Of a stretch of 40,675 nucleotides of DNA, positions 32,900 to 40,675 are shown piece by piece. Location: assembly GCA_000729835.1 (NCBI GenBank), contig JFHB01000254.1, forward strand, positions 1 to 40,675, in the 5' to 3' direction. The position numbers were made by a program, and so were the translations under genes. The notes below the pieces were generated by a model. That model was given only the letters and a program-made list of their open reading frames with translations, was not told the DNA's origin and did no database searches. Positions within the stretch are counted from its first letter, which is position 1. The number at the start of each line of letters is the position of its first letter. This DNA comes from Atkinsonella hypoxylon. Taxonomy: Eukaryota > Ascomycota > Sordariomycetes > Hypocreales > Clavicipitaceae.

Positions 32900-33603
32900 T
32901 GTTAAAAATAAGCTACCCTATATAGCCTATTTTTATGCTTGCTAGTTGCCTATTAGTTGCTCTATTACGTGACCCTAACTAGGTCTTGTTACGTTAATTT
33001 TTAGTAGAGATATTGCTGTTACTAGATACAAAATATCTAGAATTAACTAAGGTAAAGTTGCCTAACCTATAGTTAACTTTAACTGCGATTTTCTCTACAA
33101 CTAGCAATAGTAGAAATTTAAGAAGTATACTATTTAAAAGCTAAGAATTAGGGCTATCTAATAGTATAATTGTTAGATAAGGTTGCTTATAAGGATTGCT
33201 TATTATTAGTGGAATTTATTAAATTGTGTATATAGGCGTCTTATTTATATAGCTATAAGTCGATTTTTTTGTTTTTATATAGTAAATCTTTTTGCAGAAA
33301 TTATAAAGTAGCCTACAAGCCCCTTCTAGCGACTACAGCCTGCTAATATAGTTAGTAGGTCTATAAGGGACTAGAAAGATTTAAGATCCTACTCTTACTA
33401 AGTTCGTTACAGCGCTCTTAATATAAAGATACTACTATTACAGTTATCTATTGCCTCTACGTGATCTATACTATACACTACAGCTTGATTTAGGCCGCTG
33501 CTGCTTCCACTACGTGATAATTGCTAGGAGCAATTACAGGTGCTAAATATAAGAGACCACTACCCTCTTCTATCTAGTCCTGTAATCCCTATTATTTTCA
33601 ATA
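32900..33603 (+). repeat. Copia-A 3' LTR, copy 3 (long form, 704 bp)
   Basis: TGTTAAAAATAAG to TATTTTCAATA, followed by the target duplication CTAAC. More mutated than the 5' LTR in the first 200 bases; for example the hairpin arms GATGC/CATC have become GATAC/TATC. Confidence 0.95.
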
Positions 33604-35135
33604 CTAACACTAGAGCAGCAGGCGTATCAACAGCTGGAATCAACTAAGCACAGGCACTAGTAAAGAAAATGCCTTTATTGAAGATAAATCCATCTAATTA
33701 ACACTATACAATTACATTTAGCGTAGGATTAGCAACTTCAACAGGCTTTATTACAGTTCTAACAGTCTTTAGCCTAATTACATTCTACGTAATTAATATA
33801 AGCACCCTATTCCTGTACAGCATTAATAATATAGATAAGATGTATATAAAGCTTAACAACCTCGAAAACGTACTAATTTAAGGCAATTAAAAGGTTCCCG
33901 TTATCTAGAAATAGGGACATCTATAGTAGACTCTAGAAGCTACAGAAGCAGCTGTATTCTTTCTGTTAGAAAAGCAAATCCGTTAGCTTTATTATCGATT
34001 TAGGCATCCCTCTGTACAATAATTAATAAAGATTCTATAACGTATAGGTAAAGACATTAGTAATAATAACGCTATTAATAGAATTATATAAGTCTACTAC
34101 TACTGCTAACTTAACAGTAAATTACCTAGTTAATTCCGATTTACGTTAAAAGATAACTATAACTTTAATTACGAAATTATTATTAATATTATATATCTAA
34201 ATAGCAGCTCTATACTTTACGTTATTAATTCTGCAACCTCGTTCTAGGCAGCCTACTTTCTAGAACCCTAAAAGCAGAAAGCATAAGACATCTAGAATGC
34301 ATTAAAAGAATACTAGATTAATACCTATCTAGGTCCTCCTAACTAGATAGTTTACGATACTAGAAAGAACTTTACATTTGCTAAATTCCGCTATTATACA
34401 CAAATGTTATCCGTTAATGTTAACAAAGTTCCTATTAAAGCCTACAATAGCATTAGTAAAATCGAACGGTACTATAGCCTATTATAAAGAGCTTACAATA
34501 TTATTAGCAATAAATTAGGCATAAATACTAGTATTATAAAGGATTAAAAGCTTTAAATAGCTATTAAAGCTGTTAATAATTCTGCTGGACCTAACGGTCT
34601 TATGCCTATATTACTAGTGTTTAGTGCCTACCCTTGCATAATAGATAATTTACCTCTAAGCCTTTCTGTAATACAACAAGCTTTAATTTTACGTAAAGCT
34701 ACTAATAAAGCCTGAAAGTGCCTAACATAAAGGCAAATTCACAATGCTCTTGCCTCCTACAACGGCCTAAATATGTTAAAAATAAGCTACCCTATATAGC
34801 CTATTTTTATGCCTACTAGTTGCTCTATCACGTGACCCTCTTTTGGTTGTGTTACGTTGATTTTTGGTAGAGATATCGCTGTTACTAGATGCAAACATCT
34901 GGATTTGACTAAGGCAAAGTTGCCTAACCTATAGTCGGCTTTAACAGCGTTTTTCTCCACAACTAGCAGTAGTAGAAATTCAAGAAGTATACCAATCGAA
35001 AGCTAAGAATTAGGGCTTTCTAATGGTATAATTGTTGGGTAGGGTTGCTTATAAGGGTTTTTTTCCTATTAGTGGAAATTGTTAAATTGTGCACGTAGGT
35101 TTCTCGTTTGTATAGCCGTAAGTCGATTTTTTTGT

Positions 35136-35149
35136 TTTTATATAGTAAT
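35136..35149 (+). promoter_or_regulatory. Putative TATA box in the Copia-A LTR
   Basis: TTTTTATATAGTAA is conserved at the same place in every Copia-A LTR of the window. Its position, about 360 bp into the LTR, suits a U3 promoter. The start site itself cannot be placed. Confidence 0.4.
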
Positions 35150-35386
35150 TCTTTTTGCGGAAATTATAAAGTGGCCTACGAGCCCCTTCTAGCGACTATA
35201 GCCCGCTAATATAGTTAGAGGGTCTATAAGGGACTGGAAAGATTCAAGATCCTACCCTTACTAACTTGTTCGTTACAGCGCTCTTAATATAAGATACCAC
35301 TATTATTATAGTTATATATTGCCTCTACGTGATCTATATTATATACTACAGCTTGATTTAGGCCGCTGCTGCTTCCACTACGTGAT

Positions 35387-35403
35387 AATTGCTAGGAGCA
35401 ATT
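35387..35403 (+). other. Conserved LTR hairpin AATTGCT-agg-AGCAATT
   Basis: A perfect 7-bp stem with a 3-base loop near the LTR 3' end, present in all nine Copia-A LTRs seen. It could be part of the transcript end signal or R region. The function is not shown by the sequence. Confidence 0.55.
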
Positions 35404-35473
35404 ACAGGTGCTAAATCTAAGAGACCACTACCCTCTTAGATATCTAGTCCTGTAATCCCTATTATTTTCAATA

Positions 35474-37638
35474 AAATACAACACCTATACATTTACTGCC
35501 CCTGCAGTTAGAAGTGCGTGTGTAGCGTAAAAAAGAAGGCTGGTAAGGCCCCTACAAGCTGCTTACTACAGATAGCGAGGAATGCACTGTGCAAATGCCT
35601 TACAGCTCTGTTCGTTTTCGCATAACTATTGTAAAACCCTACTACTACAATAACAATAAATCTAACAATTATCCCGCTATTTCTAACGTTACACCTAATA
35701 AAAGCAACATAGAATCTCTGCCTAAAAGTAATTCTATTCTACTAAAGAAGAGAGAAAAACCCCTAAAGGTAAAGCAATTAATTAATCTAAACCTAATATA
35801 GAAAAGAGGTTCTAGAAGACTAAGAAAGAACCCTTTTCCCGTTCTAATTAATTCTACACAAAATTCCTCTACTTTTAACAATAGACTAAATAGATATATT
35901 ACTGTTTTTAGCCTAACTGCTAGTAGTCCTTATAATCCTAATCCTAGTAGTAATATTAATTCTACTTATATATTGCTGTATTAATCTAGCAATAAAATTT
36001 TCCTTTCTACAAAAGAAACATTAAACTACAACCTAGCTATATAACTAAGGAAAGACAATAAGATTATAGCAAAAGGTACTCTATTTAAAGCATTTAACTA
36101 AGCTAAAATTAACGCACTATTAGCTAAAGATATCTTCTAATTTATTAAATTTAACCCTACTGTATATAACAACTGTATCTTTAAATCTTATATAGTTTAA
36201 GAAGTTAAAGGAAAAGGAACTATATTACTGTATAAGAAGTTAAGACTTATTATTTAGGGATATAACAACAGCAATAAATTGTTAATTTTAACGTAATCCC
36301 TAACAATCTAACAAGCTAGTTAACGCCTAAATTGTAGCACTAGCTCTATCTCTCTAAAAACGCAATATTATCTTATAGATCTACAATATTATATAAGCTT
36401 ATATACAATCTAACACTAATTTAAATAGATTAATTATTGCACAACTTCCTAACTAAATTAAACACCTATATTCTTACAATACAGTAATAGAAGTAATTAA
36501 GCCTCTATATAGAATTGCTAAAGTAGGTATATATTAGTAGTCTACGTACTTTTGCTACTACTGTAATAACTTAAGTATAGTTACATTAATATATAACCCC
36601 TACTTACTAATATTAAATAATAATAACTACTTTAGAATCGTTAGAATATAGACTAATAATATATTAGAACTAAGCAATAGAACCTTCTTTAACTATAAGG
36701 AATCTAAACTGCAGAAGGCTAATTTTACTGTAAAGCTAAAGTAGAGCTTAACAGCAGAAACGCTACTAATTTTTAATAGATATATATTAACTAAATCTAA
36801 TAATAGTACTTTAACTCTTTACTAGAAAGGTTAAAGTAAGAGAATTTAACCTATTAATACTACTAGTGTTAATATAGATTTAATAAAACAATAGTACATT
36901 AAGCAATAAGCCTATAGCGTATATATTGCTATAATCTATTAACTAGAAGCTGCATTTAACCTTTCTGTTGCTGTATAACAGCAAGATATTACAATTAACG
37001 ATATTAAGCAACTAAATAAGAGGCTCTAATAGCAGATTAACAACTAAACCTATAGATTATAATATATCCTAATAGACCTTCTCTTTACTAAATTATATAT
37101 ATTTATTAATAGATCCTTTATAAATAATAAAGATTTAAGCTTCTAGATAGAATATATAATTATTCTAGGCAATAAAGAAGCTTATAAAGAGAACGCTAAA
37201 TTTATAATAAAAGGCAATATTATTATATATAGCTCTATTAAAAGCAAGAGAGTTATAAGGAGCACACTTACATTAGAACTATACAGTATAGTGCAAGGTG
37301 TAGATGTATTGTATGCTATTAGCACTACGTTAAATATAGTAATAAAGCAGCTATAGATACTGCTAATTCTACTAGTAGTTTATACAGATTTATTCTTATT
37401 GTATAAATGCCTTATAAAGCCTAGTATAATAAAGGAAAAGAGATTAATAATTAACATTATAGCACTATATTAATTATATAAAAGGCATAAAATCGATGAA
37501 ATCCGTTAGATTAACAGTAAAGATAATATTGCTAATTTAATAACAAAAGCAACGCTAAATAAGACTCTTAAATCTTTTATTAACAATAATAAAGCTAATA
37601 TATAGGTAGAAGGCTAGGTAAAGAGACCTACAAATTAA
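35474..37638 (+). pseudogene. Copia-B integrase C-terminus, reverse transcriptase and RNase H relic
   Basis: After the solo LTR the frame continues through LLPLQLEVRV (about 35500) and MPYSSVRFRITIVKPYY (35595-35645). The open frame at 35589-35801 is a surviving piece of this, not a separate gene. RT follows, with an NNILEL segment near 36655 where the DD catalytic pair is expected; both Asp are Asn. RNase H shows FINRSFINNKDL (about 37100), with Asp to Asn and Gly to Arg, and LELYSIVQGVDVL (about 37272). The terminal stop is TAA near 37636. Function would be cDNA synthesis and removal of template RNA. It is inactive. Confidence 0.83.
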
Positions 37639-37744
37639 TGTAGAAGGATATTAGATTTATTGTTGTTTATTCCTTTAATCTATTTTATTATTACTGTAAC
37701 TGTTAGAGTTACTCTACTAGCACAATAAAAAGAGAGACTGCTAG
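37639..37744 (+). other. Copia-B 3' untranslated region and polypurine tract
   Basis: About 106 bases follow the terminal stop. They end in AAAAAGAGAGACTGCTAG just before the LTR; the purine run (37728-37737) is the likely plus-strand primer. Confidence 0.6.
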
Positions 37745-38059
37745 TGTTAAAATCGTTATAACTCTATTGTGCAATTCTAGCACCTGCGTAGGTAGATACA
37801 ACTGCTAATTAGTTGCATCTATACATTAGTCTCTACTTACATTAAGGCTGCTAATACCCCTTAATTCCCCCTTAATATAACACTATACCTAAGGCATATA
37901 AGGCATCTAACGGGGTATATAATGTAGCCTCTTTTGCTAGTTAGATATAACTCCTAGATAACTGAATTAGAACCTTTTTGATATAAATACTAGTGCACTA
38001 GTGAACTGGTCGTAGGGCCGACTCGAAGGAGTATAAATTTAACCCTTGGTCTCCCAACA
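37745..38059 (+). repeat. Copia-B 3' LTR (315 bp)
   Basis: Begins TGTTAAAATCG and ends GGTCTCCCAACA, whose inverse starts TGTTGGGAGACC. It contains ATATAAATA (37982-37990) as a possible TATA box and a short palindrome TAGTGCACTA (37990-37999). Its right edge abuts a minus-strand Copia-A LTR that lacks about 24 terminal bases, so Copia-B probably inserted there (possible target copy GAACT at 38060-38064). Confidence 0.75.
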
Positions 38060-38739
38060 GAACTAGATATCTAAGAGGGTAGTAGTCTCTTAGATTTAGC
38101 ACCTATAATTGCTTCTAGCAATTATTATGTAGTAGAAGCAGCAGCAGCCTAAATTAAGCTGTAGTGTATAGTATAGATTACGTAGAGGCAATAGATAACT
38201 GTAATAGTAATATCTTTATATTAAGAGCGCTGTAATAAATAAGTAAGGGTAGAATCTTAAATCTTTCTAGTCCCTTATAGACCTACTAACTATATTAGCA
38301 AGCTATAGTTACTAGAAGGGGCTTATAGGCTACTTTATAATTTCCGCAAAAAGATTTACTATATAAAAACAAAAAAATTAACTTATAGCTATATAAATAA
38401 GATGCTTATATATACAATTTAACAAATTCTACTAATAATAAGCAACCCTTATAAGCAACTCTATTTAACAATTATACTATTAAATAGCCCTAATTCTTAG
38501 CTTTTAAATTGTACTTATTAAATTTCTACTATTGCTAGTTGTAGAGAAAATCGCTGTTAAAGTTAACTATAGGTTAGGCAACTTTGCCTTAGTTAATTCT
38601 AGATGTTTTACATCTAGTAACAGCAATATCTCTACTAAAAATCAATGTAACAAGACCTAGTTAGGGTTACGTAATAGAGCAACTAATACGCAACTAGCAA
38701 GCATAAAAATAGGCTATATAGGGTAGCTTATTTTTAATA
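38060..38739 (-). repeat. Copia-A 3' LTR, copy 4 (about 24 bases missing at its end)
   Basis: Read on the minus strand it starts TATTAAAAATAAG (TG mutated to TA) and ends within ATATCTAGTTC, short of the usual TATTTTCAATA. The missing end coincides exactly with the Copia-B LTR boundary. Confidence 0.88.
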
Positions 38740-38749
38740 CTCCCTCTAG
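38740..38749 (-). other. Polypurine tract, copy 4
   Basis: CTCCCTCTAG on the plus strand is CTAGAGGGAG on the minus strand, adjoining the LTR as in the other copies. Confidence 0.8.
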
Positions 38750-40433
38750 AAATATAAGAAGTAATTAGTTCTATATATAACTTAACTCCTTTAAAGGATA
38801 TCTAAGTTAGAATTAACTAACAAAATGCAGTACTAATAATAAAACTAAATAATATAACTAATTCCAGCAATTCTAGGGTAGTTATAGTTAAATATAACTA
38901 GTTGTTGTTAATTTATTTTTATTGTTTTCAATTTTTAACTGTTTTTTGTTGCTTTTTAATTTTTTAAGTGTTTTTATTGCTTTTATAAGCTAGCTAGAAA
39001 GCTCTAGTAACTTAATAAATTGTTAATGCTTTTAAATAGCAAGAGGCTTAGTTAGGCTATCTGCTAGCATTTAATTTATATTAATATAACTAACCTTAGC
39101 TATACCTTTACGAATCTTTTCCCTAATATAGTTAAACTTTAGAAGGGTGTGCTTAGTCCTACTATATAACGTTAGGTTGTAAGCAGTAACTATAGCACCT
39201 TAATTATTACACCTAATAGGAATAGAAGAGGTTAAAGGTAGCTTTATTTCCTTAAAAAGGCTGTAGAGCTACTCTAATTCTCTAATAGCTTTAGATAATG
39301 TATTAGATTCTGCTTCTAAAGTGGAAAGAGCAATAGTACTAGCTTTCTTTAATTTCTAGCTAATAGGTCTACTAGCTAGCTTATATAGATAAGTATAGGT
39401 TGATTTAGAAGAGACTTTATCACTAGTAAAATCGCTATTGCAATAACTAAGGAGGGTCTTAAGTACTTCTTTGCAACTAATAGAGCTATTAGAAGCTTTA
39501 GAAGAAGACCCTAGTGGTATAGTGTTAAAAATAAGCTACCCTATATAGCCTATTTTTATGCCTACTAGTTGCTCTATTACGTAACCCTAACTAGGTCTTG
39601 TTACGTTGATTTTTAGTAGAGATATTGCTGTTACTAGATGTAAAACATCTAGAATCGACTAAGGCAAAGTTGCCTAACCTATAGTTAACTTTAACAGCGA
39701 TTTTCTCTATAACTAGCAATAGTAGAAATTTAAGAAGTATACTATTTAAAAGCTAAGAATTAGGGCTTTTTAATAATATAATTGTTAGATAGAGTTGCTT
39801 ATAAGGGTTGCTTATTATTAGTAGAATTTATTAAATTGTGTATATAGGCGTCTCATTTATATAGCTGTAAGTTAATTTTTTTGTTTTTATATAGTAAATC
39901 TTTTTGCGGAAATTATAAAGTAGCCTATAAGCCCCTTTTAGTAACTACAGCCTGCCGATATAGTTAGTAGGTCTATAAGGGACTAGAAAGATTTAAGATT
40001 CTACCCTTACTGTTTATTACAGCGCTCTTAATATAAAGATACTACTATTACAGTTATCTATTGCCTCTACGTAATCTAGTACTATACACTACAGCTTGAT
40101 TTAGGCTGCTGCTGCTTCTACTACATAATAATTGCTAGAAGCAATTATAGGTGCTAAATCTAAGAGACTACTACCCTCTTAGATATCTAGTCCTGTAATC
40201 CCTATTATTTTCAATATATAGAATGCTTATAAATAATAGCAAAGCTTCTAGTACTACTTAAGTATCTTAGGAGGTGCTTAGAGGTATTTAGGTGCTCTAT
40301 ATAGGGCTTAGCTAGGAAGGTTAATAGCTACTAAACGGAAAAAGCAATATTAGCTCTAGTTAGCAACATAAGATACATTATAGTACCTATTATGCTCTAA
40401 TAAAGCTTATAATCGGATTTAGAGAGGAGTTTT
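38750..40433 (-). pseudogene. Copia-A copy 4 RNase H and RT end relic
   Basis: Minus-strand text corresponds to the C-terminal RT/RNase H part of copies 1-3: the region before the A-rich tail (about 39010-39075), the TKHTLLKFNY equivalent (about 39120-39165), the SYCNSDF equivalent (about 39425-39450), then, beyond the inserted LTR, the connection domain (40222-40433). RIP stops are frequent. The N-terminal nine-tenths of the polyprotein lie beyond the window or are lost, because the copy breaks at another LTR. Confidence 0.83.
39523..40216 (+). mobile_element. Copia-A solo LTR in copy 4 (694 bp)
   Basis: A complete short-form LTR in the orientation opposite to its host, with a perfect TATAG duplication (39518-39522, 40217-40221). 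Removing it restores the collinear RNase H sequence shared with copy 1. Confidence 0.95.
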
Positions 40434-40675
40434 TATTGAAAATAATAGGGATTACAGGACTAGATAGAAGAGGGTAGTGGTCTCTTATATTCAGCACCTG
40501 TAATTGCTCCTAGCAATTATCACGTAGTGGAAGCAGCAGCGGCCTAAATTAAGCTGTAGTGTATAGTATAGATCACGTAGAGGCAATAGATAACTGTAAT
40601 AGTAGTATCTTTATATTAAGAGCGCTGTAACGAATAAGTTAGTAAGGGTAGGATCTTAAATCTTTCTAGTCCCTT
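40434..40675 (-). repeat. Copia-A LTR, minus strand, runs off the right edge
   Basis: Starts TATTGAAAATAATAGGG, the inverse of the LTR 3' end, inserted after GAGTTTT of copy 4. It keeps CACGTAGTGG and GCAGCAGCGGCC words, so it is lightly mutated. Whether it is a solo LTR or the 3' end of a fifth element cannot be told. Confidence 0.88.

Larger units (their letters stand above)
25435..33603 (+). mobile_element. Copia-A copy 3: full-length, with 5-bp target duplication
   Basis: It has two complete 704-bp LTRs, a primer site, a leader, gag-pol, a polypurine tract and a perfect target duplication CTAAC (25430-25434, 33604-33608). It sits in the protease active-site codons of Copia-B. It carries a 323-bp solo LTR of another family (31698-32020). 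The two LTRs differ by transitions only where compared, fitting RIP after insertion. Confidence 0.96.
25390..34773 (+). pseudogene. Copia-B protease-integrase relic, interrupted by copy 3
   Basis: The frame EERYSSETFRGILPN ends at 25434 and resumes at 33609 as TRAAGVSTAG once copy 3 and one CTAAC are removed. The motif NTRA stands where an aspartic protease should have Asp-Thr-Gly-Ala; both changes are G-to-A. The following 330 bases are almost free of stops. Near 33985 comes RFRHPS, the GAG-pre-integrase His-Pro-Ser motif, then integrase text with GPPN (about 34333) and NFTFAKFRYYTQ (about 34371). Integrase would insert the cDNA, and protease would cut the polyprotein. A solo LTR interrupts the integrase C-terminus at 34773. 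Confidence 0.83.
34774..35473 (+). mobile_element. Copia-A solo LTR in Copia-B integrase (700 bp, least mutated)
   Basis: A complete LTR without any internal region, flanked by a perfect AAATA duplication (34769-34773, 35474-35478). Removing it rejoins the Copia-B frame across NGLNTTPIHLLP. It keeps many sites changed in the other LTRs (for example TCGGC, GGGTAGGG, TCGTTTG), so it is the best guide to the original LTR. It most likely arose by recombination between the two LTRs of a full element. Confidence 0.95.
23106..38059 (+). mobile_element. Copia-B: older, distinct Ty1/copia element, split by nested insertions
   Basis: Three pieces (23106-25434, 33604-34773, 35474-38059) join into one element once Copia-A copy 3 and a solo LTR, each with a perfect 5-bp duplication, are removed. 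It has a gag region, an aspartic protease, a GAG-pre-integrase (HPS) motif, integrase, reverse transcriptase, RNase H and a 315-bp 3' LTR. Its sequence is unrelated at the base level to Copia-A, and its protein text matches a copia-type polyprotein family common in filamentous fungi. The 5' LTR is not in the window. Some stretches (33604-33900, 35480-35650) are only lightly mutated, with long stop-free runs. Confidence 0.87.
38060..40433 (-). mobile_element. Copia-A copy 4 (minus strand), 3' part only
   Basis: The reverse complement matches the 3' LTR, polypurine tract, 3' non-coding region and RNase H/RT end of Copia-A. It is interrupted by a plus-strand solo LTR (39523-40216) and then by another minus-strand LTR at 40434. 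Its LTR is of the long form seen in copy 3. Its RNase H segment matches copy 1 in the CCTAGTGGTATAG word. It was probably the insertion target of Copia-B at its LTR end. Confidence 0.9.
1..40675. other. RIP-mutated, gene-free AT-rich repeat block
   Basis: The whole window is built from repeats that can be aligned to each other by eye. Between copies the differences are nearly all transitions, mostly CpA to TpA or TpG to TpA. One example is the codon run TGG-AAG-GGC-CGA near 17701 in copy 2, which reads TAG-AAG-GGC-TAA near 4143 in copy 1 and TAG-AAG-GGC-TGA near 28348 in copy 3. In-frame stops sit where CAA, CAG, TGG or CGA codons are expected. This is the known pattern of repeat-induced point mutation in Pezizomycotina. 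Open frames over 60 codons are rare, and none encodes a complete protein. Confidence 0.93.

Noticed and set aside
35669..35881. 70-codon minus-strand frame
   Set aside because: Antisense of the Copia-B integrase/RT linker, which reads sensibly on the plus strand.
1..40675. Mitochondrial or bacterial origin suggested by the low GC
   Set aside because: LTR elements, chromodomain, initiator-tRNA primer site and RIP-type transitions all point to fungal nuclear DNA.
8833..40675. The repeated 700-bp unit as a satellite or CRISPR-like array
   Set aside because: The copies are dispersed, in both orientations, with TG ends, 5-bp target duplications and a polypurine tract beside them. They are LTRs.

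Overview
This window looks like an AT-rich, gene-free heterochromatic block from a filamentous ascomycete (Pezizomycotina). No intact host gene, rRNA, tRNA or CRISPR array was found. Almost all of it is LTR retrotransposon sequence riddled with in-frame TAA/TAG/TGA. Where copies of one family can be compared, the differences are overwhelmingly C-to-T and G-to-A, mostly at CpA/TpG, which is the signature of repeat-induced point mutation (RIP). The kingdom assignment rests on RIP, on a fungal chromodomain Ty3 element and on a fungal-type copia polyprotein; the species cannot be told.

Layout. (1) 1-1839: minus-strand degenerate coding region of unknown identity. (2) 1840-9527: Copia-A copy 1 (plus strand, 5' truncated), carrying a 502-bp solo-LTR-like insert (2438-2939) and a 485-bp MITE-like insert (8008-8492). 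(3) 9528-14914: Ty3/gypsy chromovirus relic, cut in gag on the left by copy 1, ending with a 331-bp 3' LTR. (4) 14915-23105: Copia-A copy 2, the least mutated copy, with a truncated 5' LTR, an iMet half-tRNA-type primer site, a surviving gag ATG and a 466-bp TRIM-like element (20365-20830). (5) 23106-38059: an older, different copia element (Copia-B), split by Copia-A copy 3 (25435-33603, full length, TSD CTAAC) and by a Copia-A solo LTR (34774-35473, TSD AAATA). Copy 3 itself carries a 323-bp solo LTR of another family (31698-32020, TSD GCTAA). (6) 38060-40675: Copia-A copy 4 on the minus strand, interrupted by a plus-strand solo LTR (39523-40216, TSD TATAG) and by a further minus-strand LTR that runs off the right edge (40434-40675).

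The nesting gives a relative order. Copy 4 was probably hit by Copia-B. Copia-B was hit by copy 3 and a solo LTR, and copy 3 was hit by the 323-bp element. Copy 2 was probably hit by the chromovirus, which was hit by copy 1, which took two small inserts. Copia-A has LTRs of about 695-704 bp with conserved hairpins, a polypurine tract AGAGGGAG abutting the 3' LTR, and a gag-protease-integrase-RT-RNase H order. Nothing here looks able to make a full protein. The most notable items are the TRIM-like element with internal pol III-type boxes on its minus strand, the half-tRNA primer site, the landing of copy 3 inside the protease active-site codons of Copia-B, and the short low-RIP inserts.
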